Origin: an uncultured Eubacteriales bacterium
GTDB lineage: Bacteria; Bacillota; Clostridia; Oscillospirales; Acutalibacteraceae
Assembly (NCBI GenBank): GCA_934454655.1
Contig: CAKSFK010000013.1
Span: 1 to 56,449, forward strand
Reading direction: 5' to 3'
Length of the DNA stretch: 56,449 bases
Each line of letters starts with the position of its first letter. The stretch's first letter is position 1. This document shows, in pieces, positions 26,357 through 36,334 of the stretch. The notes beneath the pieces are model-generated. The model was not told the origin of the DNA and ran no database searches. It saw only the letters and a program-made list of their open reading frames with translations. Position numbers and translations under genes: made by a program.

Positions 26357-29203
26357 ATGACTAAAATTAAGGCACGTATTACAGCCGTATGCCTTTCTGC
26401 GGCAATAGCCGCGTTTCTTGCCGCCCCGGTTACCGGGGCGGCTGAAAGCGTTTTGACGAAATATTCGGATTACGTAAGCAGTTCCGAATACGGCGACGCG
26501 AAAACCGATATAAGACTGAACGGAGCGGATTTTGACCCTTCGCAAAGTTCCGCGGCATTGGAGCGCGGGGAGTTCGGTTCGGCAGCGAACTGTGTGCTTT
26601 GGAAATCGCAGGACGATGAGGTGTCCTACAAATTCAATGTGCCGGAAAACGGGCTTTACAATATTACGGTTACATATCAGTCGGTTTCGAAAAACGGACT
26701 GGATTTTGAATTTTCACTTATGATAGACGGCAAAGTTCCGTTTGAAGCCGCCGAAACGCTCTTGCTGCCGCAGATGTGGAAAAACAGCGGCGTCGGGAAA
26801 AAGGATTCCGCGGGCAACGAATATGCCCCCGAACAGGTAAGCAGCGGCGAATTTACAGAAAAAAAGCTTTATGATCGCTCAGGTTCCGTGCCGTACGAGC
26901 TTTTGTTTGCTTTCGGCAGCGGCAGTCATACCGTGACGTTTAAAAAACAGTCCGGCGAGGTCGTAATTTCATCCGTTGCCCTCACGGCGCCCGCGAACAC
27001 GGAAAAGTACGAGGATGTTAAAAAGCAGTATTCCGCAAACGGATATAAAGAATATTCGGGAACTCCCGTTGTTATAGAGGGAGAGGCGGCGGACCTTAAA
27101 AGCACGCGCTCGCTTGTGCCGAAATCGGACAATTCCTCTGCCGATGTAAATCCCCACAACGCGGTAACAACGGTTATGAACTATATCGGCGACTCAAACT
27201 GGGCAAGCCCCGGTGATGAGCTTATCTGGAAGATAGATGTTCCCGAGGACGGACTTTACAAAATAGGCTTTAATTACAAGCAGGATAAGGTTATCAACGG
27301 CATTTCGTACAGAAGCCTTAAAATTGACGGCGAGTACCCGTTTGATGAGGCAAGATATCTTAAATTCAATTACGGCACCGCATGGCAGTTTATGACGGCG
27401 GGCAACGGCAGCGAGGATTACCTGTTCTATTTAACAAAGGGCGGTCACACCCTCTCAATGTGCGTTACTATGGGTGAAACCGCCGTATATTATACGGTTA
27501 TGGAGGATATGGTTGAGAAGATAGGCGACCTTTACCTTGAAATTGTAACAATAACGGGAACATCACCCGACGCAAACCGCGACTACGACCTTTTTAGGCA
27601 GATACCCGAATTCAACAACCGCCTTACCGAGTACAGCAACACGTTAAAACAGCTGGCGAACGATATGAAATCCCTTTCGGGCAGGCGCGGAAGCCAGTAC
27701 ATAGCCGCCGTAAACAATATGGCGCGTGTTATAAACTCAATAATAGAAAACCCGTACACGGCGCAGAACTATGTCGCCGATTACTATTCGAATTATACAA
27801 CCCTGGGTTCGTGGCTTTCGGAAATGAAGTCGATGCCGCTTTCGCTTGACAGTATTCAGCTGGCGTCGCCCTCGGGCGAGTTCAACAACACGCGCGCGGG
27901 ATTCTTAAAGGGACTTATGTTCGGCATAAGGCGGTTTGCGGTTTCCTTCAGCAGTGATTACAACCGCGTGTCCGATGACGAGAAGGGCGGCGAAACGCTT
28001 AAAATATGGGTCAACTGGGGAAGAGATCAGGCAATGGTCTTAAATTCCCTTATACGTGAATCATTTACACCCGAAACAGGCATAAACATTAATCTGGAAC
28101 TTACAAACGCCAGTCTTATAAAGGGTATTCTTTCGGGAATACAGCCCGACCTTACGCTGCATCTCTCCCGAACAGAGCCTGTAAACCTGGCAATGCGCGG
28201 CGCGCTTTACGACCTTAACAACTTTGATGATTATGAGGAGGTTATGAGGCGCTTCGGCGACTCCGCGGGAGAGCCTTACCGCTATAACGGCGGCAATTAC
28301 GCCCTGCCGGATACCCAGTCGTTCTATATGATGTTCTACCGAACGGACGTTTTTGAAAAATTCGGACTTACAGTACCCGAAACGTGGGAAGATTTTATTG
28401 ATACCACCGTTGCCATTCAGCGCAACAATTTGCAGGTCTACCTGCCGTATGTTCAAATAACCGAGGCAACAACCGTAAACACGGGACTCGGCGGACTTAA
28501 CCTCTTCCCGTCAATACTTATGCAGCGCGGCAAGAGTGTGTATAACGACGACTTCACCGGTGCCGACCTTAACAATGCGGTTTCGTTTTCGGCGTTCACA
28601 TTCTGGACAAATCTTTACACCAAATACAGAATACCCACGGTTTCAAGCTTTTATAACCGTTTCCGTGTGGGAACTTCGCCCCTCGGTATAGAAAGCTATA
28701 CCTTCTATACAACGCTTTCTGAGGCGGCGCCCGAAATTGACGGCAAGTGGGCAATTGCGCTTGTTCCCGGCACAAAAAAGGACGACGGAACGGTTGATCA
28801 CACCGTTTCGGGTTCGGGTTCGGGGTGCGCCATACTCCAAAAATCAAAAAGCAAAAAGGCGGCGTGGGAGTTCCTGAAATGGTGGACCTCAGCCGATGTT
28901 CAGCTTAAATACAACAATGATGTTGAATCTATTTTGGGTGCGGTTTCGAGAACCACCACCGCAACGGTTGACGCGTTCGCGGGTATGTCCTGGAACAGAA
29001 ACGATTTACAGCTTTTGCTTAAACAGCGTGAATACATAAAAGAAATACCGGAGGTTCCGGGAAGCTATTATCTTTCAAGAGCGGTCGATCAAGCGTTCTG
29101 GGAGGTCTACAATAATGACGGCAATCCAAAGGATACGCTTATAAAGTGGAACGATGTTGCCAACGGCGAGATTGAGCGCAAAATAAAAGAGTACAGTAAA
29201 TGA
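26357..29203 (+). CDS. Large solute-binding protein with N-terminal CBM-like modules
   Basis: 948-aa extracellular protein. A signal peptide ends near TGAAES; no lipobox is seen. Residues ~45-210 and ~235-395 are two related galactose-binding-like/CBM modules (NGLYNITVTYQ..SLMIDGKVPF and DGLYKIGFNYK..LKIDGEYPFDEA). A helical linker (about 396-520) follows, then a family 1 extracellular solute-binding domain (about 540-948: LKIWVNWGRDQAM, GILSGIQPDLTLH, YALPDTQSFYMMFYRTDVF, CAILQKSKSKKAAWEFLKWW). ATG 26357 has AGAGG 8 bases upstream. It heads an apparent operon with permeases at 29223 and 30132. Lack of a lipid anchor suggests that the CBM-like modules or another factor keep it at the surface. 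It probably presents glycan oligosaccharides to the transporter. Confidence 0.87.
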   Translation: MTKIKARITAVCLSAAIAAFLAAPVTGAAESVLTKYSDYVSSSEYGDAKTDIRLNGADFDPSQSSAALERGEFGSAANCVLWKSQDDEVSYKFNVPENGLYNITVTYQSVSKNGLDFEFSLMIDGKVPFEAAETLLLPQMWKNSGVGKKDSAGNEYAPEQVSSGEFTEKKLYDRSGSVPYELLFAFGSGSHTVTFKKQSGEVVISSVALTAPANTEKYEDVKKQYSANGYKEYSGTPVVIEGEAADLKSTRSLVPKSDNSSADVNPHNAVTTVMNYIGDSNWASPGDELIWKIDVPEDGLYKIGFNYKQDKVINGISYRSLKIDGEYPFDEARYLKFNYGTAWQFMTAGNGSEDYLFYLTKGGHTLSMCVTMGETAVYYTVMEDMVEKIGDLYLEIVTITGTSPDANRDYDLFRQIPEFNNRLTEYSNTLKQLANDMKSLSGRRGSQYIAAVNNMARVINSIIENPYTAQNYVADYYSNYTTLGSWLSEMKSMPLSLDSIQLASPSGEFNNTRAGFLKGLMFGIRRFAVSFSSDYNRVSDDEKGGETLKIWVNWGRDQAMVLNSLIRESFTPETGININLELTNASLIKGILSGIQPDLTLHLSRTEPVNLAMRGALYDLNNFDDYEEVMRRFGDSAGEPYRYNGGNYALPDTQSFYMMFYRTDVFEKFGLTVPETWEDFIDTTVAIQRNNLQVYLPYVQITEATTVNTGLGGLNLFPSILMQRGKSVYNDDFTGADLNNAVSFSAFTFWTNLYTKYRIPTVSSFYNRFRVGTSPLGIESYTFYTTLSEAAPEIDGKWAIALVPGTKKDDGTVDHTVSGSGSGCAILQKSKSKKAAWEFLKWWTSADVQLKYNNDVESILGAVSRTTTATVDAFAGMSWNRNDLQLLLKQREYIKEIPEVPGSYYLSRAVDQAFWEVYNNDGNPKDTLIKWNDVANGEIERKIKEYSK

Positions 29204-29222
29204 TACGGGGGAAAAGGTGCTT

Positions 29223-30125
29223 ATGAAAAGAATAAAAAGGAAAAACTCCGGCGAAAGCGAATCGTTGCTGTATTACAGTATGCTGCTGCCGTTCTCACTG
29301 CTGTTTTTTCTTTTCACGGTGCTGCCTGTTGCTTCGTCAATAGTTTTAAGCTTTACCGATTTTGATATGGTTTCCGTTCCTAAATTTAACGGAGTTGCAA
29401 ACTATGCAAGAATGCTTTTAAACGATCGGATATTTCCCATAACCGTTAAAAACACACTGTTTTTCGCTGTTGTTACGGGACCTCTCGGGTTTCTGCTTTC
29501 GTTTGTGCTTGCGTGGTTTATAAACGAATTCAAGCCCATAGTACGCACGGTGCTTTCGTTTTTGTTTTACGCGCCGGCTCTTGTGGGAAATGCATATTTT
29601 GTGTGGCAGATCGCTTTTTCAAGCGACAGCTACGGCTACATAAACAGCATATTGTTGTCCTCGGGACTTATAACCGAGCCGATAACGTGGCTTAAATCCG
29701 AAGCATACGTTATGCCGATAATTATAATCGTGCAGCTGTGGCAGAGTATGGGCGTTTCGTTCCTTGCTAATATTTCGGGTCTTCAGAACGTTAACAACGA
29801 AATGTATGAGGCGGGCGCAATCGACGGAATACGCAACCGCTGGCAGGAGCTGTGGTACATAACGCTCCCCGCAATGCAGCACATATTGCTTTTCAGCGCG
29901 GTTATGCAAATAGCGAGCAGTTTTTCTATAAGCGCAATTGCAATACAGCTTGCGGGTTACCCGAGCGTCGGCTACGCGGTGGATACGATTGTTTCCTACC
30001 TTACGGACGTGGGAACGGTTAAATACGAAATGGGCTATGCCGCCGCCCTCTCGGTTGTGCTGTTTTTAATGATGGCGGCAACGCGCTGGGTCATAGGCAA
30101 AATTATTTCGTCGATCGGGAGGTGA
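29223..30125 (+). CDS. Sugar ABC transporter permease, MalF/UgpA type
   Basis: About 300-aa inner-membrane permease with six predicted transmembrane helices. It begins YYSMLLPFSLLFFLFTVLPV and carries the EAA loop (NEMYEAGAIDGIRNRWQELW..TLP) that contacts the transporter ATPase. ATG 29223 follows AAGG by 5 bases; a GTG at 29217 in the same frame is an alternative. It follows the 948-aa binding protein and pairs with the next gene. No ATP-binding subunit is encoded nearby, so a shared MsmX-type ATPase from elsewhere is probable. Confidence 0.9.
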   Translation: MKRIKRKNSGESESLLYYSMLLPFSLLFFLFTVLPVASSIVLSFTDFDMVSVPKFNGVANYARMLLNDRIFPITVKNTLFFAVVTGPLGFLLSFVLAWFINEFKPIVRTVLSFLFYAPALVGNAYFVWQIAFSSDSYGYINSILLSSGLITEPITWLKSEAYVMPIIIIVQLWQSMGVSFLANISGLQNVNNEMYEAGAIDGIRNRWQELWYITLPAMQHILLFSAVMQIASSFSISAIAIQLAGYPSVGYAVDTIVSYLTDVGTVKYEMGYAAALSVVLFLMMAATRWVIGKIISSIGR

Positions 30126-30131
30126 CGGCAG

Positions 30132-31034
30132 ATGAGTGTTTCCGAGAATGTTAAAACACCCCGTTTAAAGGTATCTAAAGAAAAGCAGTATAAACGGTAT
30201 ACCAGAAGCAAGGCGGGAAATTTCTTCTACGTGCTTTTTCTGGTTGCGTTCGGAGCATTTTCCGTTCTTCCGCTTATATACTGCGTGGTCACATCATTTA
30301 AGCCGCTCGACGAGCTTCTTGTATTCCCGCCGAGGTTCTTTGTGTTAAGACCCACCGTAAGCAATTATCTTGCCTTGCCGGGACTTCTTTCAAACCTGCG
30401 GGTACCGCTGTCGCGTTACATATTCAACAGCCTTTTTGTATCGGTTGTATCAACATTTTTGTATGTTGTGGTGGCAACGCTGGCGGCGTTTGCGCTTTGC
30501 AAATCCAAAATAAAGGGAAGAAAAGTATTTTTTATAGTAATTCAGTTTGCACTTCTCTTTAACACATACACGCTTTCGATACCGCAGTATCTTATATTTT
30601 CATGGCTTAAAATGGTTGATACCTACTGGGTAATGATTCTGCCGTATATAGCCTCAACAATGGGCGTATTCCTTATGAAACAGTATATGGAAGGTGCTAT
30701 ACCCGACGCACTGCTTGAAGCGGCAAGGGTTGACGGAGCGGGTCCGTACCGCATATTTTTTCAGATTGCGCTCCCTATTGTAAAGCCGTGCTGGCTCACG
30801 CTTACGCTGTTCGGTTTCCGCGATATTTGGGCAGCCGTTCCTAACGGCACGGTGTTTAACGAAACGCTTAAAACCTTGCCTACGATAATGTCGCAGATAA
30901 CCGCGGGCGGAATAGCGCGTTCGGGCAGTGCGATGGCTGTAACCGTAATTATGATGATACCGCCTATTGCGGTTTATATGATCTCTCAGAGCAATGTTAT
31001 CGAATCGATGAGCAGTGCCGGAATAAAGGAATAA
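30132..31034 (+). CDS. Sugar ABC transporter permease, MalG/UgpE type
   Basis: 300-aa permease with six transmembrane helices, a TSFKPLDEL periplasm-side motif after the first helix and the EAA loop PDALLEAARVDGAGPYRIFF..ALP. It is the second member of the first permease pair, 6 bases after its partner. It probably forms a heterodimer that imports the ligand of the 948-aa binding protein. Translation starts at ATG 30132 with GGGAGG close upstream. Confidence 0.92.
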   Translation: MSVSENVKTPRLKVSKEKQYKRYTRSKAGNFFYVLFLVAFGAFSVLPLIYCVVTSFKPLDELLVFPPRFFVLRPTVSNYLALPGLLSNLRVPLSRYIFNSLFVSVVSTFLYVVVATLAAFALCKSKIKGRKVFFIVIQFALLFNTYTLSIPQYLIFSWLKMVDTYWVMILPYIASTMGVFLMKQYMEGAIPDALLEAARVDGAGPYRIFFQIALPIVKPCWLTLTLFGFRDIWAAVPNGTVFNETLKTLPTIMSQITAGGIARSGSAMAVTVIMMIPPIAVYMISQSNVIESMSSAGIKE

Positions 31035-31054
31035 GCAGAAAGGAAGAACGTTAA

Positions 31055-33172
31055 TTGAAAAGAAAGACATTAAAACGGTTTTCCGTGCTTTTTGCGGCAA
31101 TACTTGCGGTAATAATGCAGTCGGCAGCTGTCAGTGCGGCATCTGTCGACGATCAGGTGCCGTACCGCAGTTACAGCTACTGGCAGGACGGCTATGAAAA
31201 TACCGTTGTTCTGAACAAGGCGATGTATAAGGTCAAGGACGTTATTTCGTCGGAAAGCCTCAATACATCGGCGTTCACTCAGCTTTCGGATATGTGCGTC
31301 GGTCCTGACGGCAGTATATATTTAATTGATTCCGATGCGGGCGAGCTTACGGTCATAAGTGCCGAACACAAGGTATTAAGCCGCGTAAGTACATTTAAGT
31401 ACGGCGGCAAGGATATGACTCTTACAAAACCCAGAGGAGTTTTCGTTTCGGAAAAGAATGAGGTATACGTCTGCGATACCGAGGCGGAAAGAATACTTGT
31501 GGGCGATATTTACGGGAACGTGAACAGAATACTTACGGTTCCCGATTCGACGCTTTTGCCCGAGGGCTTTATGTACCGACCGCTTAAAATCGCGGTGGAC
31601 GGCAAGGGATACACATATGTTTTAAGCGACGGCTCTTACTACGGCGCGCTGTTCTACAATCCGTCGGGCGAATTTGTCGGATTTTACGGCGCAAACTCCG
31701 TTGAAAACAGCATTGCCACGGTGCTTAAAAACTTGTGGAACAAGCTTACAATGACAAACGAAAAGCGTTCGGGTCAGGTTAAAAGCCTTCCGTACCAGTT
31801 TACGGACCTTTACATAGATTCGGGCGGCTTTGTATACACCGCCACAGGCGTTGTAAATTCAGGCTCCAAAACAGGCACTATCCGCAGGCTGAGTCCCGGC
31901 GGAACGAACATACTTAACTCAAACGACGTAAAGTTCGGGGAAAGCGACGAGGCGCGCAAAAGTTCCGGCGAGGTTATAACGCAGGATATTTCGGGTCTTT
32001 GTGTTGATGAAAACGATTTTATATACGCTTTCGACAGGGGACTCGGCAACATATATATGTACGACACCGGCTGTAACTTTATAACGGCATTCGGCGGCGG
32101 CGTTAAAGCCGGCACGCAGGACGGCGTTTTCCAGCTGCCCTGTGCAATAGATACCTATAACGGCGATATTTACGTGTGCGACGCCAATAACCTAACGGTT
32201 ACGGTTTTTGAGCCCACGGAATACGGCAAGCTTGTAAAGCAGGCGCAAAAGTACACCATTGACGGCGATTACGACAGTGCAAAGCCGTTGTGGAGGGAAA
32301 TACTTAAGCTTGACAAAAACTGCAGATACGCATATGTGGGACTCGGCAAGGCGGCGCTGGCTGAAAACGATTACGAAAACGCCCTTATCTATTCAAGAAA
32401 AGGACTTGACCGTGAAGTGTATTCGGGTGCGTACGAAAAGGTCCGCGGCGACTGGCTTAACAAGAACTTCTCCTGGATATTCGTGCTTGCGGTGGCGGTA
32501 TTCGGCGGAGCGGTAGCGGCGCTTGTTTATAAAAAGAAAAAGGGAATTGTTTTAATTAAAAACCGCAAGGCACAGCTTGCGGCAACCGCCGTGTTCAGAC
32601 CGTCGAGTGTGTTCGGGGAGATAAGCGAAAAAAAGAACGGCTCGGTCACAGCCGCAGTTCTGATAACGGTTTTGTTCTATATTTCGGAAATTGTTAAGAA
32701 TGATTTTTACGGCTTTGCCTTCTCTTCGGACGACGTTTCCGCCTTTAACTCGGTTATTGTGCTGGTGCGTTCGGTAGGCGCGGTATGTATATGGACGGTT
32801 TCAAACTGGGCGGTATGCACGCTGTTCGGCGGCAGAGGTAAACTTAAGGATATTTTCATTGTAACCTGCTATTCGCTGACGGTTCTTATAATATCCAACA
32901 TTCTTACAACGGTTCTCTCAAACTTTATGCTTCCGGGAGAAGCGGCGGTGCTGTCGCTTATCACGACGATCGCGTGGATATACACAGCCGTTGTTCTCAC
33001 CGTGGGGCTTATAACCGTTCACGATTTCTCGTTCGGAAAGTTTGTCGGCACGGCGTTACTTTCCGCTTTGGGGCTGCTGCTGATAGTCTTTTTAATAGCC
33101 GCAACCGTAATTTTGGTTCAGCAGATACTGGCTTTTGCCGCAACGCTGTTTTATGAGCTGTCATTCAGATAA
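31055..33172 (+). CDS. NHL-repeat/TPR/Yip1-domain membrane protein
   Basis: 705-aa protein starting at TTG 31055 (AAAGGAAG upstream). A signal peptide is followed by NHL-type beta-propeller repeats (about 75-395; DMCVGPDGSIYLIDSDAGEL, GVFVSEKNEVYVCDTEAERI, DISGLCVDENDFIYAFDRG), a TPR-like helical stretch (about 405-465; AKPLWREILKLDKN, ENALIYSRKGLDRE), a transmembrane helix (about 475-495), and a Yip1-like domain with about five further helices to the end. The propeller would face outside. It lies between the first permease pair and the DUF5696-like gene. This kind of protein recurs beside DUF5696 genes and sugar permeases in Clostridia and Paenibacilli as I recall, but its function is unknown. 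It may sense or scaffold transport. Confidence 0.75.
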   Translation: MKRKTLKRFSVLFAAILAVIMQSAAVSAASVDDQVPYRSYSYWQDGYENTVVLNKAMYKVKDVISSESLNTSAFTQLSDMCVGPDGSIYLIDSDAGELTVISAEHKVLSRVSTFKYGGKDMTLTKPRGVFVSEKNEVYVCDTEAERILVGDIYGNVNRILTVPDSTLLPEGFMYRPLKIAVDGKGYTYVLSDGSYYGALFYNPSGEFVGFYGANSVENSIATVLKNLWNKLTMTNEKRSGQVKSLPYQFTDLYIDSGGFVYTATGVVNSGSKTGTIRRLSPGGTNILNSNDVKFGESDEARKSSGEVITQDISGLCVDENDFIYAFDRGLGNIYMYDTGCNFITAFGGGVKAGTQDGVFQLPCAIDTYNGDIYVCDANNLTVTVFEPTEYGKLVKQAQKYTIDGDYDSAKPLWREILKLDKNCRYAYVGLGKAALAENDYENALIYSRKGLDREVYSGAYEKVRGDWLNKNFSWIFVLAVAVFGGAVAALVYKKKKGIVLIKNRKAQLAATAVFRPSSVFGEISEKKNGSVTAAVLITVLFYISEIVKNDFYGFAFSSDDVSAFNSVIVLVRSVGAVCIWTVSNWAVCTLFGGRGKLKDIFIVTCYSLTVLIISNILTTVLSNFMLPGEAAVLSLITTIAWIYTAVVLTVGLITVHDFSFGKFVGTALLSALGLLLIVFLIAATVILVQQILAFAATLFYELSFR

Positions 33173-33183
33173 GGGGGAGAAAA

Positions 33184-35421
33184 ATGAAAAATAAAAAAAT
33201 TACAGCATCGCTTTTCTCCCTTTCGCTTGTCTTGTGCATGCTTACGGGGTGCGGCTCAAACGCAATCTCGGGCGTTGCCGAATATAACAAAGACGTCAAG
33301 ACCCGCAAAGAGGATACGTTTACGGCTGCCGAAAACGGCACGTATTCTCTTGTGTGGGACGGCGAACACAGAAGAATTCTGTTAAAGGATAAAACAAACG
33401 GCAGGGTCTGGTCTAACGTCCCGTCCGAGGCTTTGGTGCCTGTTCTCGATGAGGACGGCGACGAAAAGGCAAACAATCCGCTTCTTGAAGCGCCGATACT
33501 TGTTGAGTATATAGACCCGGAAACCCAAAACCTTAAAAATCTTAACGGTTACACCGGCTCGCTTAAAAAGAACAGCTATATTATAGAAAAGCTGGATAAC
33601 GGCTTTAAGATTACCTACCGCTTTAAAAAAGAGGAAATTTCCGTTCCCGTAACTTACACGCTCGGCGACGGATTTGTGGAAATATCCGTTGACCCTAAAA
33701 ACGTTGAGGAAAATGAAAACAAGATATACAGTGTTAGCATTGCGCCGTTCTTCACGGGCGTTAAAAACGGCAGCGGGGAAAGCATCTTTATTCCGTCGGG
33801 CAGCGGGGCTGTCATTTATGCCGATGATGAGTACGATTCAACAAGATCATACTCGACCCCTGTGTACGGAAACGACCTTGAGGTCTACCTTCCCGACCAG
33901 ATAGAAACCTCGGTAAAGGAGTCCTGCTATCTTCCCGTTTTCGGCTCTTACGGCAAAAACGGCGGAGTGTGCGGGGTAATAACCTCCGGCGGCGGAGCGG
34001 CAACAATAGAGCTTAATTACGGCAACTCCAAAATAGGTTATTCCGCCGTATATCCGAAATTTGCCCTGCGCGGCTATCAGAACGCCGTTGCCCTTCTTAC
34101 CACCTGGAAATGGGAAAGCCGCATTTATTCCGATAACATTATGTCGCAAAAAGCGGCTGTAAGGTTTTATCCTTTAAACGGCAGCTCCGCTTCGCTTACG
34201 GGCATGGCGGATATATACCGTGATTATCTTAAAGGTACATACGGACTTACCGAAACAAAATCGGAAACCGCTCTTAACATTAAAATTCTGGGCGGCGCGG
34301 AAATCAAAAAATCGGCGCTCGGTATTCCGTATAATTCCCTTTATGCCGCAACAACCGCGGCACAGGCAAAGGACATTATCGAGGATATTAAAAATTCAAC
34401 CGGTATAAAGCCGAACGTTCAGCTTGTAGGTTTCGGTAAAAACGGAACAAACATTAAAAAAATTGCCGGCGGATACACCGTAAGCGGTAAATTCGGCGGC
34501 ATAAAGGGCATAGCCGAGCTTGCGGATTACTGCCGTAAGAACGGCGTCGGGCTTTATATGGATTTTGATATTATAACATTTTCAAAATCGGGCCACGGCT
34601 TTTCCGCTGTTTTTGATACGGCAATGGGAACAAACAGGCGCACAACGTCACAGCAGGTGTATAACCCGGGGACAAAATCCGCCGCGGTAACAGGCTCAAG
34701 GGTGCTTATTAAACGTTCGCTTTTAAGCAAATCGGCTGAAAAAACACTTGAGGCGGCAAATAAAATGTCGCTGGACGGTGTTGCCCTAAGCTCCCTTTCC
34801 GCCGCATCATATTCCGATTACAGCGAACAAAAGTATTTCGGGGCGGGGAAAATGGCAGAGGATGTTTCCGCAGTTTTAAACCTCTTTTCAAAGAACGGCA
34901 AGAACGTGCTGGTAAGCTCCGCAAACGGTTATGCCGCCGCGGCGTCAACCGTGATATACGATACCCCCACAACCTCGTCAAAGGAAAAGCTTTTTGATTG
35001 CGACGTACCGTTTTATCAGATAGTGTTCAAGGGATATAAGCCGATGTCGTCGTCGTCGCTTAACCTGTCCCCCGATTCGGATAATCTGCTTTTAAGGTGC
35101 GCGGAAACCGGTATAGGCTTGCAGTACACCCTTTCGCACAGCTATTCGGTAGCCCTAAGGAAAAACACCGAGGTTCCGTTCTATGCGTCGGTTTACAGCG
35201 ATTTAAAGCCGTATATCACCGAAGCCTTAAAAGACTATGCCGAGTATTACGGCACTGTGGGCAACGCTGAAATTATCGGTTACGAAATTATAAGCCCCGC
35301 AGTCAGAAAAACCGTGTTTGGCAACAAAACCGCCGTAATAGTAAATTACGGCGACAGCGATTATTCCGCCGGGGACACGGTCGTTCCGGCAGGAAGCTAT
35401 AAACTTATAAAGGAGGCGTAA
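33184..35421 (+). CDS. DUF5696-like lipoprotein of the glycan transport operon
   Basis: 745-aa lipoprotein, lipobox LTGC with Cys23, so exposed on the cell surface. An N-terminal beta-rich domain (GTYSLVWDGEHRRILLKDKT, TYRFKKEEISVPVTYTLGDG) is followed by what looks like a TIM-barrel-like region (about 360-640; IAELADYCRKNGVGLYMDFD, MSLDGVALSSLSAASYSDY, NVLVSSANGYAA) and a short C-terminal beta domain. The overall layout resembles glycoside-hydrolase-like folds, and I identify it as DUF5696-type from general pattern only. Catalytic residues cannot be named. It sits between the NHL/Yip1 gene (11 bases) and the second permease pair (6 bases). It may be an uncharacterised surface glycosidase or binding factor. 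Confidence 0.7.
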   Translation: MKNKKITASLFSLSLVLCMLTGCGSNAISGVAEYNKDVKTRKEDTFTAAENGTYSLVWDGEHRRILLKDKTNGRVWSNVPSEALVPVLDEDGDEKANNPLLEAPILVEYIDPETQNLKNLNGYTGSLKKNSYIIEKLDNGFKITYRFKKEEISVPVTYTLGDGFVEISVDPKNVEENENKIYSVSIAPFFTGVKNGSGESIFIPSGSGAVIYADDEYDSTRSYSTPVYGNDLEVYLPDQIETSVKESCYLPVFGSYGKNGGVCGVITSGGGAATIELNYGNSKIGYSAVYPKFALRGYQNAVALLTTWKWESRIYSDNIMSQKAAVRFYPLNGSSASLTGMADIYRDYLKGTYGLTETKSETALNIKILGGAEIKKSALGIPYNSLYAATTAAQAKDIIEDIKNSTGIKPNVQLVGFGKNGTNIKKIAGGYTVSGKFGGIKGIAELADYCRKNGVGLYMDFDIITFSKSGHGFSAVFDTAMGTNRRTTSQQVYNPGTKSAAVTGSRVLIKRSLLSKSAEKTLEAANKMSLDGVALSSLSAASYSDYSEQKYFGAGKMAEDVSAVLNLFSKNGKNVLVSSANGYAAAASTVIYDTPTTSSKEKLFDCDVPFYQIVFKGYKPMSSSSLNLSPDSDNLLLRCAETGIGLQYTLSHSYSVALRKNTEVPFYASVYSDLKPYITEALKDYAEYYGTVGNAEIIGYEIISPAVRKTVFGNKTAVIVNYGDSDYSAGDTVVPAGSYKLIKEA

Positions 35422-35427
35422 CGTTAA

Positions 35428-36321
35428 ATGAAAAAGAGCAAAAAGGGCATTGAATCGCTGAAAAGACGTTACGGACTTCTGTTCTGCACACCGTGGATGG
35501 TGGGACTGGCGCTCTTCTTTATAATGCCCATAATACAGTCTGTCGTGTATATGTTTTCCGATGTTTCGCTTGAGGTCGGCGGAATGGACGTTGTGTTCAG
35601 CGGTATTGAAAATCTTAAATACGCCCTGAAATCCGACGCCAATTATACCAACAACCTCGGTGTGAGCGTTTCGAAAATATGTTATACATTCCCTACGATA
35701 CTTGTTATAAGTATTCTTTTGGGTATAGTATTAAGCCGCGAGTTCAAGGGAAGATTTATCTTCCGCGCGCTATATTTTCTGCCTGTCATCATAGCTTCGG
35801 GGGCGGTTTTAAAGCTTCTTTTCACGGTTCAGTCAAGCGATATAACCTCGCTTAATCAAGAGGACGCCGTTTCCGCCAATATGATCGACGTAAGCACAAT
35901 TGTGGCGTATGCCGGGCTGCCGAGCAAGATAGGCGATTACATAAGCTCGGCGCTGAGCGGCATTATGAACATTGTGTGGAACTGCGGCGTTCAGATAGTG
36001 CTGTTTATCGCGGGAATGCAAACAATACCCGATTCGCTTTATGAGGTTGCAAACGTTGAGGGCGCAACAAAGTGGGAAGAGTTTTGGTTTATAACAATAC
36101 CCATGCTGTCGCGCGTTATAGTGCTTGTGGTGGTGTTCACGGTAGTTGACCTTATGACCGCCCAGAACGACGCGGTTATGACGCAGGCGTATACGTTTAT
36201 GCAGTCGCAGAAATACGGCGAGGCTTCTGCAATGCTTTGGATTTATTTTTTAACCGTCGGTGCGTGCGTGGGATTTGTGCTTTATCTTTACAACAGGTTC
36301 TGCGCCAGACGCTGGGAATAG
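35428..36321 (+). CDS. Sugar ABC transporter permease, MalF/UgpA type (second pair)
   Basis: 297-aa permease. The start YGLLFCTPWMVGLALFFIMPIIQSV is typical of the MalF/UgpA/LacF group, and the EAA loop is DSLYEVANVEGATKWEEFWF..IP. About six transmembrane helices. A long extracytoplasmic loop follows the third helix. It begins 6 bases after the DUF5696-like gene. Its binding-protein partner may be the 449-aa lipoprotein at 5820, the only binding-protein gene without its own permeases. Confidence 0.9.
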   Translation: MKKSKKGIESLKRRYGLLFCTPWMVGLALFFIMPIIQSVVYMFSDVSLEVGGMDVVFSGIENLKYALKSDANYTNNLGVSVSKICYTFPTILVISILLGIVLSREFKGRFIFRALYFLPVIIASGAVLKLLFTVQSSDITSLNQEDAVSANMIDVSTIVAYAGLPSKIGDYISSALSGIMNIVWNCGVQIVLFIAGMQTIPDSLYEVANVEGATKWEEFWFITIPMLSRVIVLVVVFTVVDLMTAQNDAVMTQAYTFMQSQKYGEASAMLWIYFLTVGACVGFVLYLYNRFCARRWE

Positions 36322-36334
36322 GAGGATGCCTTAA

